Of a stretch of DNA of 64,000 nucleotides, positions 1 to 8,304 are shown piece after piece. The position numbers and the translations under genes are program-made. The stretch is from positions 1 to 64,000 of the forward strand of contig CANGTL010000010.1 in assembly GCA_947456815.1 (NCBI GenBank), written 5' to 3'. Numbering within the stretch: position 1 is the first letter of the stretch; each line of letters starts with the position of its first letter. The stretch is from Flavobacteriaceae bacterium. Its GTDB lineage: Bacteria > Bacteroidota > Bacteroidia > Flavobacteriales > Flavobacteriaceae. Under the pieces are notes generated by a model. That model was not told the origin of the DNA. It saw only the letters and a program-made list of their open reading frames with translations, and made no database searches.

Positions 1-53
1 CAAGCGATTAAAATTGCTACTATAAATTGAAGTGGTTTGTTAGAAAGCACCAT
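1..53 (-). CDS. atpB: ATP synthase F0 subunit a, N-terminal fragment
   Basis: Only the first 17 codons lie in the window, starting with ATG at 53 and running off the left edge. They read MVLSNKPLQFIVAILIA, a short basic head followed by a hydrophobic segment, as at the start of flavobacterial F0 subunit a. The identification rests mainly on context: the genes just upstream on the same strand are an AtpZ-like protein and a small four-helix membrane protein, the usual head of an atp operon. Subunit a would form the proton half-channels against the c-ring in the inner membrane. The fragment is too short to prove this by itself. The 113 bases up to the next gene hold nothing I recognise. Confidence 0.6.
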   Translation of the reverse strand, partial: MVLSNKPLQFIVAILIA

Positions 54-166
54 ATCTATTGAATATCTAGGATTTTGTTTTCTGAAATTTGGTGCAAATG
101 TACATCTTTTATTAAACTTCACAAGTTTAAAAAACACTTTTTTGAAGAAGCTTTAGTTTTAGCTAT

Positions 167-571
167 CTATTGTTGTTTATTGTTTATTATTCTAATGGTT
201 AAAAGGGTTTCTGTTGCTAAAAACAACAAAAAAACGACGAGGAAAGTTGCTTTCTCAAAACCCGAATGCGGTAGACTTGTTTGTAATATTGGTTTCAAAA
301 AAATGTAGGCCACTCCCATTTTGAATGTTGTAAGTAAAATAAATGTAAGACCAACATGTGTACTGCTTGTTTGATTTACTTTTATTAGAATGAAGAGAAT
401 TACAGCCGACAACAAAAAGAAAAAAGCATACAGTCTTGGTAATGCATAGACAAATTGTGACTCCAATTGATCTAAACCGACTACATACATAAAGCACTTA
501 TGAACAAGCAAAGTAACAGCGGAAAACAGTAATAAACTTAAAATGGGTTGGCATTGTTTCAAATTCATCAT
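167..571 (-). CDS. Small four-helix membrane protein of the atp operon (DUF6168-like)
   Basis: This 134-residue protein has four predicted membrane helices, at about residues 9-28, 40-62, 72-92 and 108-130, and almost no soluble part. It sits 3 bases after the AtpZ-like gene and upstream of atpB. In other bacteria this slot often holds AtpI, a membrane protein that helps assemble the c-ring or imports ions for it. I recognise the family only as a conserved flavobacterial one (I believe DUF6168). A role in ATP synthase assembly is inferred from position. Two consecutive ATG codons (571 and 568) could each be the start. Confidence 0.65.
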   Translation of the reverse strand: MMNLKQCQPILSLLLFSAVTLLVHKCFMYVVGLDQLESQFVYALPRLYAFFFLLSAVILFILIKVNQTSSTHVGLTFILLTTFKMGVAYIFLKPILQTSLPHSGFEKATFLVVFLLFLATETLLTIRIINNKQQ

Positions 572-574
572 GAT

Positions 575-802
575 TTATTCGTCTGTGGTATTGATATCTT
601 TTAGTTGCCGATTGAGATTATAAAATGCAATCGCAACTCCAACTATAGTAATCACTTTTATGTAGATGTTGTTTTTGTTTGGAAAATTCAAGTCAAGCCA
701 ACCTCCCAAAACAGAAAATGCATAAATAATAACTCCCATTTGGATCGGAATGTTTATTAATGCCAGCCATTTATTCGGCTGTCTTTTCTTCTGTTGGCTC
801 AT
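575..802 (-). CDS. AtpZ/AtpI family F0F1 assembly protein
   Basis: A 75-residue protein with a basic N-terminus and two membrane helices (about 12-35 and 46-64) separated by a short polar loop. The glycine-rich first helix ending GGWLDL fits the AtpZ/AtpI family, which associates with ATP synthase membrane subunits and may form a cation channel. The ATG at 802 lies inside the bactofilin gene, so the two reading frames overlap by 32 bases, implying translational coupling. It belongs to the minus-strand series sprE, bactofilin, this gene, the four-helix protein, atpB. Confidence 0.75.
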   Translation of the reverse strand: MSQQKKRQPNKWLALINIPIQMGVIIYAFSVLGGWLDLNFPNKNNIYIKVITIVGVAIAFYNLNRQLKDINTTDE

Positions 803-1175
803 TTGATACTGTTCCTTTTTGATTGGTTTTCATGATACAAGTAGCGCTAAATTCAGCGCCAGGTTCGACGGAAAGTTTGCCACATACTACTTCACCATGA
901 ATACTTGCTTTTGCTTTGATATTTAAGATTTCTGCGACTTGTATTTTTCCTTCAAATTTACCTTCAATATCAGCATTTTTACAGACAATATCTCCTTTAA
1001 CACTGCCTGCCGGACCGATTACAATTTTACCTTCTGACTGGAAATTGCCAACGAGATCGCCATCGAGACGAAAATCAGCATGTGAGAGAATATTACCTTT
1101 AATTATCGTTCCCTCAACAATTCTGTTCGTTTTTCCCAGTAAGTCGGTGTATGATTTTGGCTTTTTGTCAAACAT
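771..1175 (-). CDS. Bactofilin (polymer-forming cytoskeletal protein)
   Basis: A 134-residue protein whose core (about residues 18-110) shows the short periodic hydrophobic and glycine pattern of a right-handed beta-helix, for example VEGTIIKGNILSHADFRLDG. This is typical of bactofilins, which polymerise without nucleotide into filaments at the membrane and can scaffold cell-wall or polar machinery. The N-terminal tail is short and basic and the C-terminal tail is acidic and disordered. Its ATG shares one base with the sprE stop (TAATG), so sprE and bactofilin are probably translationally coupled. No membrane helix is seen. Confidence 0.85.
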   Translation of the reverse strand: MFDKKPKSYTDLLGKTNRIVEGTIIKGNILSHADFRLDGDLVGNFQSEGKIVIGPAGSVKGDIVCKNADIEGKFEGKIQVAEILNIKAKASIHGEVVCGKLSVEPGAEFSATCIMKTNQKGTVSNEPTEEKTAE

Positions 1176-4021
1176 TATCTATTTTTTTCTCCTCTTTGCT
1201 CTTTACTTTTCTCTCCAGATGGAGGAGCTCCAGGAAGCGAAGGCGGTAATTGGTTAAATTGATTCTGTTTTTCCTCATTTACTTCTGGACGGCTTTCTTT
1301 TTCTCTTTCTTTAACGGCATTGTTTACCGGAGTCTGTCCTGGCTTAGCTTTTTGGACATATGGCTTCGGTGGTAATGGTTCCGATGGAGGTGTTGTTAAG
1401 TACTCCTCCAAATTCTTTTTCATTTGGACAATTTTATAATTTTCGTTTGAAATAACATAGGCCGTTTCTGTCACTTTATACTCCTTAAACTCCTTTAAAA
1501 TCGAAGCTATTCCTTTTGCATATTCTAAATCCTTTAAACCATGTATCACAATAAAGTTTTCATCCATGGTATAAATATCGTAAGACATCGTTAGTTTGTC
1601 TAAACTTCTTTCTGTGATAAATTTTGTAATCTTTGCTTGTAGCGCTTTGGTTCCCTTATCTTCTGGATTATTCGATTTATAGAGAATCTTCCAGCTTAGA
1701 GGTTTAACCTCATAAAACTTCAGGCTTTCCATCGCGGGGACGTTTGTTTTTAACTGTTCTTCCGCAAATTTTCCTTCGACACTATTAGGATAATTCAAAG
1801 CCACGAAATTAAGTGTCTTTCTGTATTCCGACAATCCTTTCAATCTTCCCAAATTATTGGCTTTTAATAATTCGAACTTCGAGACAACTTCTTCACCGTT
1901 GTATTGGTCGATTGCAATATTCAAATTGGCCAAAGACCCTTTTATGTCACCTGAACTGTACTGCTTAAATATCTTATCATAATTTGCCTCAGGTGTGTCT
2001 GTTAATAAATTACCGCTTCCTGCTGTATTTCCTAGTATTTGCGCATAGCGAGACTCTGGAAACTCATTGATAATTCTGTTTTTCATCGCCAAAGCTTTGT
2101 CTTTATCCAACAGGTCATACAACTTATACAAATTATACATTGTTGGCAAGATCAATCTGTCTTCTGGTTTGTTGCTCAATAAAGTTTCGAGCTTGTCAAC
2201 TGCTAATTTATATTCTTTGAACTTTTCCTTATAAATCACTCCCAATTGGTAATAAGCGAAATTACGTTCTTTACCAATGCTGTCGATGACCATTTTTTCA
2301 GTTGGTAATTTTTTGATATAAAAATCCGCCGTATATCTCTCGTCGACCTTACTGTCCTTCTCTTTGTCTAATTTGTCTTTGCTTTCCGAGTCTTCATCTC
2401 CTTCTTTATCCGTGTTTTCGAACTCATTCTTTTTATTTTGAGAAATTCTCCAGTTTTCAGCGTAAGCCCTATCTCCCCATTTTTTCTTAAACTCCAATTT
2501 GCCTTTTGCAACAGTTGTTTGATTATAGAAATAGAAATTACTACTTCCCGAAGAAGCAAAACTGGCCTCTGGCGCAGAAGGTCTTGGAGGTCTGCCTGCC
2601 GATTTATCATCGTCTTTCTGGATGTCTCTTCCGTTTTTGTCAACGCCGCCCATCTCCTTTCCTGTAGTTTCTCCTTTTTCTTTAGCGATTTTTTCTTGTA
2701 ATAATCTCTTTTCTTCTGCTTTTTTCAAGTTAGCAATATAGGCATCGTAGTATGCGATTCTATCGGAATCCGACATGGAATACACCTTCAAAATACTGTC
2801 GTTTCTTGAGGCAATTCCTTCGTACTTAATAACATCTACTAAATTCTCTCTTTTCTTCTGGATAAATCGATGTTCTCTTGTGCGAGGTTCTAATTGAACT
2901 AAAGTACTATCATAATACTTTCCAGCTACTACATATTTAGCTTTTTTGAAATAGATATCCGCCAAATTTCTATAATTTGAAGCTACTAAATATTTATCGA
3001 CCACTTTACTGTTCAAAGAAATATTATAGTATTTCATCGCTAAAGAGTCGTTTTTCTGTTTGTCGTAAAACAATCCCATTTGATGATTAAGAAAGTTCAA
3101 ATACGGTCTGTTTTCCCTGTCTTTCAACAATTTTCGATACTTTGTCAAGAATGCCAACGTGTCGCCATTTTCAAAGTCACCTAGACTTGCTTGTCGAATA
3201 TGGGCATGTATTACATACTGTTTTGCCGCTTTCCTTTTCATATCGATAACCGACTGATAATATGCAAAAGCACTATCTTTAATGCCTTGTTCCTCATATA
3301 ATTGGCCTAAAATAAACCTGTAACGAGCTCGTTCTTCTTTAGATTTGGTATAGTCTTTCGCCAACTTCAATTTTGCAACTGCACTGTCTTTTTCTCCTAA
3401 ATTTAGAAACGCCTGTGTAAGTGTTGCATTAGCATCAGCAAAAATCTGATTTTTGTATTTTATTTCTTTAAACAAGTTGCGCAGATTTTCAACAGCAACG
3501 GCATCGTTCTCTAAACGCATATTGGTTTTCTCTCTCCAAATCTTTGCTTCATTAATTTTGTCACTATTGGAGTGTTTGTATAATATGTAATTGAACGCTT
3601 CTAAAGCAGGGACGAATCGTTGGTCATAGTATCTCGATTTCCCAAGCAGTAAATGCGCTTCATCCATTTGAAAATTCTTTTCCGAACCGCCAATATTCAT
3701 GGAATGTTTCTGAATTGCTTTGGTGGCTTTGGTTTCGGCACGGTCAAAATTCGGATTAGGAGGCGTATCTCCCGGCAACATATTTTCTTTTTTTACTTGC
3801 ATTCTTTCAATCGGTAAAACCTCCCAAAAATTGTCTTGGTATTGAGATTTTAACTCAAGAATGCCTTTGTCTAGAGCCAAACTACCATTGTATAAAATGT
3901 TGTCTTTGGTGCTCAAGGCATGCGAGTTTCTCGAGACCCAAGTGTTCCTTTTAACAGAACAAGCCACCAAAAAAAGAAAGAGTAATGCTATATAAAAAAA
4001 CTTGTATGTGGTAGTTTTCAA
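1175..4021 (-). CDS. sprE: T9SS / gliding-motility TPR lipoprotein SprE (PorW homologue)
   Basis: This 948-residue protein starts with a lipoprotein signal ending LFLVAC, with the acylated cysteine at residue 21. Most of the chain is helical tetratricopeptide-like repeats, visible as recurring A-x-Y-Y, Y-x-LG and FPES-type segments, with a charged Lys/Glu/Asp-rich insert around residues 430-570 and a proline-rich tail. SprE of Flavobacterium and PorW of Porphyromonas are TPR lipoproteins needed for type IX secretion and, in gliders, motility. In flavobacteria they commonly sit next to a bactofilin and the atp genes, exactly as here. The assignment is from architecture and neighbourhood. PorW is thought to link the T9SS motor to the translocon. 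Confidence 0.82.
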   Translation of the reverse strand: MKTTTYKFFYIALLFLFLVACSVKRNTWVSRNSHALSTKDNILYNGSLALDKGILELKSQYQDNFWEVLPIERMQVKKENMLPGDTPPNPNFDRAETKATKAIQKHSMNIGGSEKNFQMDEAHLLLGKSRYYDQRFVPALEAFNYILYKHSNSDKINEAKIWREKTNMRLENDAVAVENLRNLFKEIKYKNQIFADANATLTQAFLNLGEKDSAVAKLKLAKDYTKSKEERARYRFILGQLYEEQGIKDSAFAYYQSVIDMKRKAAKQYVIHAHIRQASLGDFENGDTLAFLTKYRKLLKDRENRPYLNFLNHQMGLFYDKQKNDSLAMKYYNISLNSKVVDKYLVASNYRNLADIYFKKAKYVVAGKYYDSTLVQLEPRTREHRFIQKKRENLVDVIKYEGIASRNDSILKVYSMSDSDRIAYYDAYIANLKKAEEKRLLQEKIAKEKGETTGKEMGGVDKNGRDIQKDDDKSAGRPPRPSAPEASFASSGSSNFYFYNQTTVAKGKLEFKKKWGDRAYAENWRISQNKKNEFENTDKEGDEDSESKDKLDKEKDSKVDERYTADFYIKKLPTEKMVIDSIGKERNFAYYQLGVIYKEKFKEYKLAVDKLETLLSNKPEDRLILPTMYNLYKLYDLLDKDKALAMKNRIINEFPESRYAQILGNTAGSGNLLTDTPEANYDKIFKQYSSGDIKGSLANLNIAIDQYNGEEVVSKFELLKANNLGRLKGLSEYRKTLNFVALNYPNSVEGKFAEEQLKTNVPAMESLKFYEVKPLSWKILYKSNNPEDKGTKALQAKITKFITERSLDKLTMSYDIYTMDENFIVIHGLKDLEYAKGIASILKEFKEYKVTETAYVISNENYKIVQMKKNLEEYLTTPPSEPLPPKPYVQKAKPGQTPVNNAVKEREKESRPEVNEEKQNQFNQLPPSLPGAPPSGEKSKEQRGEKNR

Positions 4022-4209
4022 TGTAAAAACGTTTTTTCTTAAAACTTCTAAAAGTCGATTTTAGTATTTTGACTGGTAAAAATACGTTTCTTTTTGATAT
4101 AGCGAAAATTATCTCCCAAAAGTTTCGTGTTTGGTCTTTGTTGTAACCAAGTTTGCGGTTCTTCGAAAAATAAATTAACTGAAATAATTCTGTTTTCTTA
4201 GAGGTTTCC

Positions 4210-4217
4210 TACTTTTG
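4210..4217 (+). promoter_or_regulatory. Promoter -7 element, Bacteroidota type
   Basis: TACTTTTG matches the TAnnTTTG -7 consensus and lies 11 bases before the ATG at 4229, which would leave a very short leader. I see no clear TTTG -33 element at 17-19 bases upstream, so support is partial. Confidence 0.4.
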
Positions 4218-4228
4218 CAAAAAAAAGT

Positions 4229-5281
4229 ATGTCTTCATTTTATAAATTAAACATTACTGAAGTACGCCGAGAAACCAAAGATGCCGTTTCTGTTTTGTTT
4301 AATGTTCCCCTTGAATTTAAAGATTTTTACCGCTATTTAGCGGGTCAATATGTCAATCTAAAATTAACTTTAGATGGCGCGGAAATTCGTCGCGCTTATT
4401 CGATTTGTTCCCCGCCAGAAAATAACGAATTAAGAATTGCAATAAAATCTGTCGCTAACGGAACATTTTCAGTTTTTGCCAATTCAAAGTTAAAAGCGGG
4501 AGACACTCTAGAAGTTGGCACTCCGGAAGGGAAATTTACTTTTGAAGCTGATGCGCAACGCACAAGAAACTATATGGCTTTTGCTGCTGGAAGCGGAATC
4601 ACACCAATACTTTCAATATTACAAAGTGTACTGCTGAGCGAGCCAAATAGCACTTTTGTTTTGGTTTATGGAAACAAAACACCTGAAGACACCATATTTC
4701 ACCAACAATTACTTGATTTACAACTAAAATATGTTGGACGTTTCTTCGTGCATTTTGTCTATAGTCAAGTGAATTTACAATCAGGATTGTTTGGAAGAAT
4801 TGATAAATCAGCCGTAAATTTTGTGCTGAATAACAAACACAAAGAACTCGATTTCGATAAGTTTTATCTCTGTGGACCCGAAGCTATGATTAATACTGTT
4901 TCTGCAGTCTTGAAAGAACGTAACATCAAAGAATCTGCAATAAAATTTGAATTGTTCTCTACCTCAACTTCAGAATCTAAAATCGAGAAGTCCTTGGAAG
5001 GTCACACTAAAATAACCGTCTTAGTAGATGGCGATGAAACCACTTTCGAAATGTCTCAAAAACAAACTGTTTTAGAAGCGGCGCTCAAGCAAGGAATCGA
5101 TGCACCTTATTCTTGCCAAGGTGGCATTTGCAGCAGTTGTTTGGCTAGAATTAAATCTGGAACGGCAGAGATGAAGAAAAACACCATTCTAACAGATAGT
5201 GAAATTGCAGAAGGTTTGGTTTTGACTTGTCAAGCGCACCCAACCTCAGCGAGTATTTCGATTGATTATGACGACGTCTAG
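4229..5281 (+). CDS. Ferredoxin/flavin reductase, PaaE-like (FAD, NAD(P)H and 2Fe-2S domains)
   Basis: A 350-residue class IA-type oxygenase reductase. Residues 1-100 form the FAD domain with the RRAYS flavin motif at 54-58. Residues about 105-235 are the nucleotide-binding domain with AAGSGITPILSIL. Residues about 260-350 are a plant-type ferredoxin whose four cluster cysteines are C296, C301, C304 and C334. It would pass electrons from NAD(P)H to an oxygenase or desaturase. The order of domains matches PaaE, the reductase of phenylacetyl-CoA epoxidase, but no paaABCD genes are present, so the partner is unknown and the gene stands alone. It converges with the next gene, their stop codons sharing CTAG at 5278-5281. 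Confidence 0.85.
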   Translation: MSSFYKLNITEVRRETKDAVSVLFNVPLEFKDFYRYLAGQYVNLKLTLDGAEIRRAYSICSPPENNELRIAIKSVANGTFSVFANSKLKAGDTLEVGTPEGKFTFEADAQRTRNYMAFAAGSGITPILSILQSVLLSEPNSTFVLVYGNKTPEDTIFHQQLLDLQLKYVGRFFVHFVYSQVNLQSGLFGRIDKSAVNFVLNNKHKELDFDKFYLCGPEAMINTVSAVLKERNIKESAIKFELFSTSTSESKIEKSLEGHTKITVLVDGDETTFEMSQKQTVLEAALKQGIDAPYSCQGGICSSCLARIKSGTAEMKKNTILTDSEIAEGLVLTCQAHPTSASISIDYDDV

Positions 5282-7026
5282 AGTTTAACTACTTTTCTAG
5301 TAACACTTCCAAAATCACCTTCAAAAGTCACCAACAAAGTGCCTTTCCATTCTGGTTCTAAATCTAAACTAAACACGCCATTCCCGGCTTGAATGTCCTG
5401 TGCAAAAAGGTTTTGACCCAAAGTATTGCTGATCGAAACATGGATTATCCCAAACAGTTGATCTAACTCAAAATTGACCTTTTGCTTCGTCGGATTTGGA
5501 AAAGGTGTCGAAATATGTTGCGACGCCCACTCTGTTGCGCTTAGTGTTGATACCTGAATGGTCCAATAACCTGCTGGAGCAACTATTGGTCTTGAAAGAA
5601 CTTTTCCAGAAACAGCCTGTCCTTGAATGTAATATTCAATATTAACTCCAGAAGTGGGAATGTCAATAGTGGCCATCCAATTTGAGCCAATTATTGAATT
5701 CATCGCGGTTTGATTAAACGTTGAACTTCCTTCTTCTCTCCAAAAAACCGTTGCCGCTTGAATCCCCGAATTATGCTGAATCACAGCAGAAATCGTAACT
5801 GTACTTCCTGCATTGGCATCATCGATAGGTTGATGTACGATGAGCATTGGATCGGCAACGCCAATGGTATGTGTAATACAATGCAACGCGCCGAGTTGTG
5901 AAATAAGATTTTCTCCGGAATTATCTACATCAATGCCAACAACGTTGTATCCTGGCAATAGTTCCTGATAAAGCGCCAATGCCGCAGCATCCACTTGCGG
6001 ACGATATATCGGAACCAAAATCGACTTATTAATAAAAACGGAGTTTGCAAAAGTTCGGTAAGCGCCGCCTGTGTCGGGATAGCTACCACCAGTGCTCGGT
6101 GGAACATCAATCCATTTTACTTGGTATGGCGTGCCAAACGGCGATTGAAAATTATTGACAACGTAGTTGATGTTTGCTTCAATTTGTGGGCCGTCCGCAA
6201 CATTGGGCGGATATTTACTCACCAATAAGGTTTCTTCGTCCAACAATTTCATGTGCATGTCGATATGGTGAATTTGGTCATAGGGTAAGATAGGCATTTT
6301 TATATAGTTTTGAATTCCCATATAATTCAGCATGATGCCGTTTATTTGTTCCTCTGTTTTAGCAGACACCCCATAAGGATTTCCCGCTGCGTTTTCTTCT
6401 AGAATTAATTCTGAAGCAAAAGCATTTCCTAAACCATCAGACATATAATTACCGCCGGTGTTTACCATATCATTTAGTCCAGAATCGGTAATGTAAATTG
6501 GAATTCCAACATAATTGGCATGTGCAGTGGGCATGACATTGTCGTTGGGTCTTGGTCGATTGTAAATCCAATCCGTTAACGCTCTTTCGCCAACACTGTC
6601 TGAGTAGACGGTATTACCTGCATAATCACGAATCCAAATACTGTTCGCCGGGACATTTAGAAAAATAACATTCGTCAAATCTATCCCGAAGGAAGTTAGA
6701 TAACTCGCTACTGTGGCTTGACTTTGCGTTGCGATAATCACCTTACATTCATTGACACCAACCGCCACAATCTGACGCAAAATGTTTTGAAAACTCGATT
6801 GCCAAGACAAAACTAAATATTCGACTTCTTCCCATTCTGCCGCGGCGCGCACCGAGCCTGTTGGTGGCGGCGTTACTTGTGCATTTCTAAACTCGAAATG
6901 GGTTAGTAATTGCTTTTCCTTTTCGGTAAATCCTTTGGGTAATTTTTCGTTTTCTTGTGAAAATAACAAGACACTATGAAAAGAAAACAACAAAAGAAAT
7001 AATCGTTTTATGACATTGGTTTTCAT
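5278..7026 (-). CDS. Secreted arginine/agmatine deiminase-family protein with T9SS tail (PPAD-like)
   Basis: I start at the ATG at 7026 because it begins a good signal peptide (MKTNVIKRLFLLLFSF... cut near FSQ); the open frame extends 21 codons further upstream. The catalytic domain shows the guanidine-modifying tetrad: Asp134 in WIRDYAG, His254 and Asp256 in HHIDMH, and Cys383 in LHCITHTIG, at spacing close to Porphyromonas peptidyl-arginine deiminase (D130, H236, D238, C351). A beta-sandwich domain follows, then a T9SS type A sorting tail with PFPNPTKQKVNFEL ending in RKVVKL. It is therefore predicted to be secreted or surface-bound. It may citrullinate peptides or deiminate agmatine; the sequence alone does not decide this. 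582 residues. Confidence 0.85.
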   Translation of the reverse strand: MKTNVIKRLFLLLFSFHSVLLFSQENEKLPKGFTEKEKQLLTHFEFRNAQVTPPPTGSVRAAAEWEEVEYLVLSWQSSFQNILRQIVAVGVNECKVIIATQSQATVASYLTSFGIDLTNVIFLNVPANSIWIRDYAGNTVYSDSVGERALTDWIYNRPRPNDNVMPTAHANYVGIPIYITDSGLNDMVNTGGNYMSDGLGNAFASELILEENAAGNPYGVSAKTEEQINGIMLNYMGIQNYIKMPILPYDQIHHIDMHMKLLDEETLLVSKYPPNVADGPQIEANINYVVNNFQSPFGTPYQVKWIDVPPSTGGSYPDTGGAYRTFANSVFINKSILVPIYRPQVDAAALALYQELLPGYNVVGIDVDNSGENLISQLGALHCITHTIGVADPMLIVHQPIDDANAGSTVTISAVIQHNSGIQAATVFWREEGSSTFNQTAMNSIIGSNWMATIDIPTSGVNIEYYIQGQAVSGKVLSRPIVAPAGYWTIQVSTLSATEWASQHISTPFPNPTKQKVNFELDQLFGIIHVSISNTLGQNLFAQDIQAGNGVFSLDLEPEWKGTLLVTFEGDFGSVTRKVVKL

Positions 7027-7092
7027 GGCGGAAGCGATTTGATTGGACAACAAATTTATCTTTTTACTTCGAACAATAAACGAAAGCACTCA

Positions 7093-8130
7093 TTACTTTA
7101 CAATTTCGTCGATTTTACTCAAAACACTAGCAACGGAAATAGTGCGCATTGCCTCTTTGTAGCCTGCCACTTTCTTGCTACCATAAATAGATGTTGGTAG
7201 GAAAGGAAATTGTGCTCTGTCGGATGTCAGACAATTCTCAAGCGGTTGATGAAATGGAGAAAAACCAGCAAAAGGATGCGTCGCTCCCCAAAGTGTAACT
7301 ACGGGAACACCATAGATTGCTGCCAAATGTGCGTTGCCAGAATCCATAGAAAGCATAAGGTTGAGTTGAGCAATGAGTTGTAATTCTTGTATAAAGCTCA
7401 ATTTCCCGGCAACAACAATCACATTGTCTAAATTATTCGAAATCACTTGCAGCATTTGTATTTCATTCTTACTGCCGAAAAGCAACAGGCGATAGGCTTG
7501 GTTTTTCGAAAGTTCACGTACGACTTCCTTCATCAAATCGAGCGGATATACTTTGGAATCGTATTGGGCAAAAGGAGCAATTCCGATGAGTATCTTGTGG
7601 TCATCTCCAATGATACTCAAAACTGGTGTGTCTAGTTTTGGTTTTGGAGGAAAAGTCGGTTGCGATAAATTGATCGGAAATCCGAGTTCTTTGAAGACGT
7701 TGGCGTGTCTTTCAAAAACGGTCGGCAATGGATTTAGCGTTTTGTTTTCTAATCGCGTTAGCGCTTTTTTTTCTGCTCTGGCCTTATCGGTAAAAGCGAC
7801 TTTCTTCCCGCTTAACAGAAAAAAGGTTCGGACTATTTTTGAACGCAGTACGTTGTGCAGGTCAGCAAAAGCATCTATCTGCAATGGCTTTAAATCGCGA
7901 TACAATTGCAACAAACCCAATAATCCTTTGTGTCTGTTGGCAGCATCGAAAGGAAAAAAAACAAGATTTGGAATATCCTGAAAAAGAGGTTGAAAAAAAG
8001 GTCTTGAAACGACCGTGATTTTCACTTTAGGATGTTGTTGCAACAAGGCTCTTAAAACAGGAACCGTCATGGCAACATCTCCCATTGCGGAGAGTCTCAT
8101 GACGGCTATATGTGTTTGTTTTTCTGGCAA
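7093..8130 (-). CDS. Glycosyltransferase family 9 (heptosyltransferase-like)
   Basis: A 345-residue GT-B enzyme like the ADP-heptose:LPS heptosyltransferases. The N-terminal domain opens with the loop RLSAMGDVAMTVP. The C-terminal donor-binding domain has IGIAPFAQYDSKVYP and the MDSGNAHLAAIYGVPVVTLWG segment typical of GT9. It would add a sugar to lipid A core or another envelope glycan on the cytoplasmic face. The start is a TTG at 8130; the first ATG (8100) would delete the first beta strand of the Rossmann fold, so TTG is preferred. A three-copy heptamer repeat lies 13-33 bases upstream of this start. It is downstream of DUF4254 on the same strand, separated by a structured repeat. Confidence 0.8.
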   Translation of the reverse strand: MPEKQTHIAVMRLSAMGDVAMTVPVLRALLQQHPKVKITVVSRPFFQPLFQDIPNLVFFPFDAANRHKGLLGLLQLYRDLKPLQIDAFADLHNVLRSKIVRTFFLLSGKKVAFTDKARAEKKALTRLENKTLNPLPTVFERHANVFKELGFPINLSQPTFPPKPKLDTPVLSIIGDDHKILIGIAPFAQYDSKVYPLDLMKEVVRELSKNQAYRLLLFGSKNEIQMLQVISNNLDNVIVVAGKLSFIQELQLIAQLNLMLSMDSGNAHLAAIYGVPVVTLWGATHPFAGFSPFHQPLENCLTSDRAQFPFLPTSIYGSKKVAGYKEAMRTISVASVLSKIDEIVK

Positions 8131-8142
8131 GCTGGTATATGA

Positions 8143-8163
8143 TTCAGGGTTCAGGGTTCAGGG
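8143..8163. repeat. Heptamer tandem repeat (TTCAGGG)x3
   Basis: Three exact copies of TTCAGGG lie just upstream of the TTG start of the GT9 gene. The open frame of that gene runs into the repeat, with an in-frame CTG at 8154. Because the unit is not a multiple of three, copy-number change would alter the frame of any start inside it. Three copies are few, so any variability is speculative. Confidence 0.7.
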
Positions 8164-8214
8164 TTTTTGATTCCAGTACCTAGCACCCTGTACCTTGTAT
8201 GTCTTTTGAAAACA

Positions 8215-8298
8215 GAGCCCTAGCCCTGATAGCAGTGAAAATCCTTTTGTGGCGGCGTTCGCCATAAAAGATTGCAACGGATAGCAGGTTCCCGGCTC
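8215..8298 (+). repeat. Structured intergenic element with strong central hairpin
   Basis: An 84-base element closed by GAGCC (8215-8219) and GGCTC (8294-8298). Inside, ATCCTTTTGTGGCG (8241-8254) pairs with CGCCATAAAAGAT (8260-8272) around a GCGTT loop, with one bulged base. CCTGATAGCA and ATAGCAGG flank the hairpin. I recall similar stretches (TAGCCCTGAT...ATCCTTTTGT...) recurring between genes in Flavobacterium genomes, so it is probably one copy of a dispersed family. Whether it is an RNA motif or a small mobile repeat is not known from this sequence. It lies antisense to the flanking genes. Confidence 0.55.
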
Positions 8299-8304
8299 CT
8301 GAAA

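Noticed and set aside
7027..7089. Upstream extension of the deiminase gene to 7089
   Set aside because: The extra 21 residues would place a basic stretch before the signal peptide; the ATG at 7026 gives a normal one.
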